NCBI GenBank assembly: GCA_017458225.1
Contig: JAFTFX010000032.1
Location: 1 to 33,876, forward strand
Origin: Prevotella sp.
GTDB taxonomy: Bacteria > Bacteroidota > Bacteroidia > Bacteroidales > Bacteroidaceae
Direction of reading: 5' to 3'
DNA length: 33,876 nt
Shown here: piece after piece, positions 30,747 through 33,876 of the stretch
How the letters are laid out: every line of letters begins with the position of its first letter
Numbering within the stretch: the stretch's first letter is position 1
Notes under the pieces: model-generated
Database searches by the model: none
The model's input: only the letters and a program-made list of their open reading frames with translations
Told to the model about the DNA's origin: nothing
Translations under genes and position numbers: made by a program

Positions 30747-32060
30747 TTAAATGAGGGAAAGCAGTTGGTCGATTTCTTCCTTGGAGCGTTTCTCGGTGAC
30801 GGCAAACATAATCTGGTCGTCGGCCACTTTGATGCCACCGAAGATGCCGTTCTCCGTGAAGCGGCGCTGAAGGGCATCGACATCTCCATCGTAGTGCACC
30901 ACGAACTCGTTGAAGAACGGCTGATCGTAGACGAGGGAGAAACGGCCCGTTGCCAGCAGTTGCTCGCACAGATAGTGGGCACCTGCATAACTCAGTTCGG
31001 CAGCCTCGCGGAGCCCCTGCTTGCCCATCAGCGAGCAATAGACGGTGACCCACAGGGCCATCAGGCTCTGATTAGAGCAGATGTTCGACGTCGCTTTCTG
31101 ACGGCGGATGTGCTGTTCGCGCGCCTGCAGTGTGAGCACGAAAGCACGCTGACCACGATTATCAAGCGTCTGGCCCACGATGCGGCCCGGCATCTTGCGG
31201 ATGAGTTTCTCCGTGCAGCACATATAGCCGACGTACGGTCCGCCGAACTGCATGGGTATGCCCAACGACTGAGCATCGCCCACGGCAATGTCGGCTCCCC
31301 ACTCGCCCGGTGTCTTCAGCACGGCGAGGTCGGCTATGATGCTGTTCATCACGAAGAGTGCCTTCTTCTCGTGGATAGCATCGGCAAAGCCTGTATAGTC
31401 CTCCACGATGCCATAACGGTTGGGTTGTTGAACAATGACACCGGCAACGTCGTTGACAGCGGAGAGAGAAGAGTGGAGAGAGGAGAGAGTGGTCACACCA
31501 TTCTCGGCCTTCACCATCTCAACATGAATGCCGTGGAAATGGGCGTAAGTCTTCAGCACTTCGACGGTCTTAGGGTCGACGGTCTCGCTGACCAGCACCG
31601 TGTTCTGCTTCTTTCCTGCCGCCACGGCCATCATCATCGCCTCGGCCGTAGCCGTGGTGCCGTCGTACATCGAGGCATTCGAGATGTCCATGCCTGTCAG
31701 CTCGGCCATCATCGACTGATACTCGAAGATGTAGTGGAGCGTGCCCTGCGAGATCTCAGCCTGATAGGGTGTGTAGCTGGTGAGCAGTTCGGAGCGCGAG
31801 AGCAGATTGGGAATGACAGCGGGCGTGTAGTGGTCGTAGACACCGGCACCGGCAAAGCAGGTGAGCTGGCGGTTCTGCGAGCCGAGCTGTTCGAACAGCT
31901 GTCGCACCTCCAGCTCGCTCATCTCCGACGGCAGCTGATAGTCGCCACGAAAACGGATGCTCTCGGGCACGTCGGCATAGAGCGCATCGACAGTGTCGAT
32001 GCCTACGGTGGCCAGCATCGACTGCAGGTCGGCCTCGGTATGGGGAAAATACTTATGCAT
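30747..32060 (-). CDS. gcvPA: Glycine dehydrogenase (decarboxylating) subunit 1
   Basis: A 437-residue N-terminal half of the glycine cleavage P-protein, the partner of GcvPB. The opening MHKYFPHTEADLQSMLATVG, the FAGAGVYDHYTPAVI motif, YTPYQAEISQGTLHYIFEYQSMMAELTGM, SMYDGTTATAEA and LPGRxVG-like MPGRIVGQTLDNRGQRAFVLTLQAREQHIRRQKATSNICSNQ regions are all characteristic (cited in parts). I place the start at ATG 32060, overlapping the gcvH stop by eight bases; a TTG two codons earlier is unlikely. A Ser/Leu-rich stretch (LSSLHSSLSAV) is encoded by a GA-rich tract at 31460-31491 where homologues have an ordinary acidic helix. Confidence 0.95.
   Translation of the reverse strand: MHKYFPHTEADLQSMLATVGIDTVDALYADVPESIRFRGDYQLPSEMSELEVRQLFEQLGSQNRQLTCFAGAGVYDHYTPAVIPNLLSRSELLTSYTPYQAEISQGTLHYIFEYQSMMAELTGMDISNASMYDGTTATAEAMMMAVAAGKKQNTVLVSETVDPKTVEVLKTYAHFHGIHVEMVKAENGVTTLSSLHSSLSAVNDVAGVIVQQPNRYGIVEDYTGFADAIHEKKALFVMNSIIADLAVLKTPGEWGADIAVGDAQSLGIPMQFGGPYVGYMCCTEKLIRKMPGRIVGQTLDNRGQRAFVLTLQAREQHIRRQKATSNICSNQSLMALWVTVYCSLMGKQGLREAAELSYAGAHYLCEQLLATGRFSLVYDQPFFNEFVVHYDGDVDALQRRFTENGIFGGIKVADDQIMFAVTEKRSKEEIDQLLSLI
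31460..31491. repeat. GA-rich low-complexity tract inside gcvPA
   Basis: Almost pure purine on the plus strand with GGAGAGAG at 31461-31468 and 31475-31482. It is translated as SSLHSSLSAV in a variable loop. Confidence 0.55.
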
Positions 32061-32436
32061 TTTCAATCATTTCTTTATATGCCTCGGCATCCATCAGGTT
32101 GTCGAGCTCGGTCTTGTCGGAGAGTTCCACCTTGATAATCCAGTTTTCCCAGGGGTCCTGGTTGAGCAGTTCGGGCTGGTCGTCGAGGGCTTCGTTCACT
32201 TCAACGACGACACCGCTGACGGGAGACATCAGGTCGCTGGCGGCCTTCACGCTCTCCACAGCGCCAAACTCGCTGCCGGCTTCCACTTCGTCGTCCACTT
32301 CGGGCATGTCTACATAGACCACGTTGCCCAGCTCATGCTGTGCATAGTCGGTGATGCCGATGTAACCATACTCGCCTTCAATTCTCACATACTCGTGCGA
32401 CTCACTGTAGTAGAGTCCTTCTTTTACTGTTGCCAT
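32053..32436 (-). CDS. gcvH: Glycine cleavage system H protein
   Basis: A 127-residue lipoyl carrier protein that shuttles the aminomethyl group from P-protein to T-protein and is reoxidised by LpdA. The barrel-sandwich fold is recognisable: YIGITDYAQHELGNVVYVDMPEVDDEV (25-51), then the lipoylation site GAVESVKAASDLMSP with K64, and the C-terminal NQDPWENWIIKVELSD segment. Length is normal. Its stop overlaps the gcvPA start, which suggests translational coupling. It is separated from gcvT by a 63-base spacer containing an 8-bp tandem array. Confidence 0.96.
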   Translation of the reverse strand: MATVKEGLYYSESHEYVRIEGEYGYIGITDYAQHELGNVVYVDMPEVDDEVEAGSEFGAVESVKAASDLMSPVSGVVVEVNEALDDQPELLNQDPWENWIIKVELSDKTELDNLMDAEAYKEMIENA

Positions 32437-32451
32437 AGTATTGTTGTTTTA

Positions 32452-32507
32452 TTTCGACTTTTCGAGATTTCGATGTTTCGATATTACGATGTTTCAATGT
32501 TACGATT
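32452..32507. repeat. 8-bp tandem array (unit TTTCGATG, 7 copies)
   Basis: Seven contiguous 8-base units from 32452 to 32507, each within two or three changes of TTTCGATG. It fills the gcvT-gcvH spacer and runs into the last codons and stop of gcvT (32500-32502). Confidence 0.8.
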
Positions 32508-33705
32508 TCTTGTAATGCTTCTCGTAGAAGCGCTTCTTCACCACCACGCCGGGGAAGGTCTTCTTTCGAATCTGCACTTCCACCTCGGTGCCCAGCTTCG
32601 CATACTGGCTGTCGACGAGTGCCATGCAGACGCTCTTGTCGGTAGAGAGGGTGTGATAGCCGGTGGTCACCTCGCCGATGGGCTGTCCGCCTTTCAGCAC
32701 GGTGTAGCCATGACGGGGTATGGCCTTGTCGTGCAGTTCAATGCCGACAAGTTTGCGCTCTGTGCCCTCGGTCTTCTGCTTCAGCAGGGCTTCGCGCCCG
32801 ATGAACTCTGGCTTGTCGAACTTCACGAACATGGTCAAGCCTGCCATCACGGGCGAAATCTCGGCCGAGAGCTCATCGCCGTAGAGAGGCAGACCCACCT
32901 CGAAACGCAGTGTGTCGCGACAGCCCAGTCCGCAGGCCTGCACGCCGGCAGCCATCAGCTTGTCCCAACAATTATTAATGTACGCATGCGAGGCATAGAT
33001 CTCGAAGCCGTCCTCGCCGGTGTAGCCGGTACGGGAGATTATAAGGAGACTCTCCCCCGCCCCCTCCCTGCAAGGGAGGGGAGTAGACAGTTCTGTAGCT
33101 GCATTCTCGCCTTGAGGGTGTACACCCCCCTCCCTCACAGGGAGGGGCTGGGGGAGAGTCTTTGCCTCATAGAACTCCAACTCGCTGCACGCCAAGCCCA
33201 GCACCTGTTCCACGATCTCTTCGCTCTGCGGTCCCTGCACGGCCAGCTGGCCATAATAGTCGCTACGGTTCTGCAAGTCGATATCGAAGCCTTTGGCCTG
33301 CTCTTGCATCCAAGCCCAGTCCTTGTCGATATTGGCGGCATTGATGACGAGGAAGAAATCCTGCTCAGCCATTTTATAGACGAGCAGATCGTCGACAGTG
33401 CCACCATCTTCATAGCACATCATGCCGTAGAAGACTTTCCCTGCAGGGGCACCGGCCACGTCGTTGGTGAAGATGTGCTGCACATAGCGCTCGGCATCAC
33501 GGCCTTTCACCGTCACCTCGCCCATGTGGCTCACATCGAAAACGCCCACGCGCTCGCGCACAGCGGCATGCTCAGGGGCGATACCTGCATATTGCAGGGG
33601 CATCTCGAAGCCGCCGAACGACACCATCATAGCCTTCTGCTCCACGTGTTTCTCATAGAGGCACGTGCGCTTGTCCTTTGTTTCTTGTTCAGTCTTGATT
33701 CCCAT
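32500..33705 (-). CDS. gcvT: Glycine cleavage system T protein (aminomethyltransferase)
   Basis: A folate-dependent transferase that releases ammonia from the H-protein-bound aminomethyl group and forms methylene-tetrahydrofolate. Seen: FGGFEMPLQYAG (30-41), GVFDVSHMGEV (54-64), NAANIDKDW (122-130), ISRTGYTGEDGFEIY (223-237), GLGCRDTLRFEVGLPLYG and the C-terminal KKRFYEKH. At 401 residues it is about 40 longer than usual. The excess is residues 183-219, placed between FYEAK and LLIISRTGYTGEDG, and is encoded by two REP-like palindromes in opposite orientations plus 45 bases between them. All folate-site motifs remain. It is the first gene of the operon; the leader holds a palindrome at 33733-33742. 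Confidence 0.94.
   Translation of the reverse strand: MGIKTEQETKDKRTCLYEKHVEQKAMMVSFGGFEMPLQYAGIAPEHAAVRERVGVFDVSHMGEVTVKGRDAERYVQHIFTNDVAGAPAGKVFYGMMCYEDGGTVDDLLVYKMAEQDFFLVINAANIDKDWAWMQEQAKGFDIDLQNRSDYYGQLAVQGPQSEEIVEQVLGLACSELEFYEAKTLPQPLPVREGGVHPQGENAATELSTPLPCREGAGESLLIISRTGYTGEDGFEIYASHAYINNCWDKLMAAGVQACGLGCRDTLRFEVGLPLYGDELSAEISPVMAGLTMFVKFDKPEFIGREALLKQKTEGTERKLVGIELHDKAIPRHGYTVLKGGQPIGEVTTGYHTLSTDKSVCMALVDSQYAKLGTEVEVQIRKKTFPGVVVKKRFYEKHYKKS
33048..33081 (+). repeat. REP-like palindrome E, inside gcvT
   Basis: Tail GACTCTCCCCCGC and perfect hairpin CCCCTCCCT-GCA-AGGGAGGGG (33061-33081). Read antisense and in frame by gcvT as part of STPLPCREGAGESL. Opposite orientation to copy F. 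Confidence 0.9.
33127..33160 (-). repeat. REP-like palindrome F, inside gcvT
   Basis: Perfect hairpin CCCCTCCCT-CAC-AGGGAGGGG (33127-33147) plus the tail ending GGGGGAGAGTC. Translated as TLPQPLPVREGG. With copy E it makes an inverted pair 45 bases apart. Confidence 0.9.
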
Positions 33706-33732
33706 TTTTCTTCGTATTATTGTTTTGATTCA

Positions 33733-33742
33733 AGGTATACCT
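33733..33742. promoter_or_regulatory. Palindrome in the gcv operon leader
   Basis: AGGTATACCT, a perfect 10-bp palindrome 28 bases before the gcvT ATG. No clean TAnnTTTG box or glycine riboswitch could be made out in 33706-33876; a small hairpin CCTTAC/GTAAGG lies at 33854-33868 and a GAACTAGTTC palindrome at 33842-33851. Confidence 0.35.
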
Positions 33743-33876
33743 AAAATCCGCAGATAATTTTTCAACGGTCTAGTCTTGCCGTCATTTGAGACATGCCTGT
33801 CTGTTTTTTTTGCCATACAAGCGCGTAATCCGACGGGACATGAACTAGTTCCCCCTTACCCCGTAAGGTCGAGAGG

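Noticed and set aside
33706-33876. Possible glycine riboswitch before the gcv operon
   Set aside because: I looked for paired aptamer-like helices and the conserved purine-rich core on the minus strand and found only short isolated hairpins. A covariance-model search would settle it.
33841-33876. Possible tRNA or rRNA end at the right edge
   Set aside because: A small hairpin and a GAACTAGTTC palindrome are present, but no T-arm consensus, CCA end or cloverleaf can be drawn.

Overview
The window looks like chromosomal DNA of a gut- or rumen-type Bacteroidota, most likely a Prevotella relative. Evidence read from the sequence: promoters of the TTTG-N19/20-TAnnTTTG type, starts without a Shine-Dalgarno sequence, the type IX secretion translocon SprA next to ruvA, a surface protein ending in a Prevotella-like C-terminal sorting segment, and many pectin-degrading enzymes (PL11, three GH28-type, GH97, a sulfatase). 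No tRNA, rRNA, CRISPR array or complete insertion sequence was found.

Layout: pfkA and a PL11 rhamnogalacturonan lyase (272-3198, +) are followed by an AT-richer islet (about 3200-6910). The islet carries a small gene plus RelE/ParE toxin pair, a 779-residue surface protein and a 60-residue peptide gene. Two nearly identical 54-bp promoter/operator copies precede the toxin pair and the surface protein. Next come GH97 and GH28 (+), a convergent AI-2E-family membrane protein, a GH28-like enzyme and a Ser-type sulfatase (-). The long sprA gene (2519 codons) and ruvA (-) follow, then ddh (-), a PD-(D/E)XK Rpn/transposase-family gene flanked by 41-bp direct repeats (+), and another GH28 (+). The right end is a minus-strand glycine cleavage operon, gcvT-gcvH-gcvPA-gcvPB-lpdA, trailing into a small TPR-like lipoprotein gene and a TonB-domain gene whose 5' part looks lost.

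How genes work together: secreted PL11/GH28/GH97/sulfatase enzymes fit pectin (rhamnogalacturonan) breakdown, although no SusC/SusD pair is present. SprA would export CTD-bearing proteins such as the 779-residue surface protein. The gcv/lpdA genes form a complete glycine cleavage system.

The most unusual signal is repetitive DNA at gene scale. Six copies of a GC-rich palindromic REP-like element occur, five of them inside reading frames (GH97, lpdA twice, gcvT twice) and translated as in-frame peptide insertions. In addition, short tandem arrays of 7-9 bp units, each with a different unit, fill spacers between genes, and one 9-bp array is translated within gcvPB.
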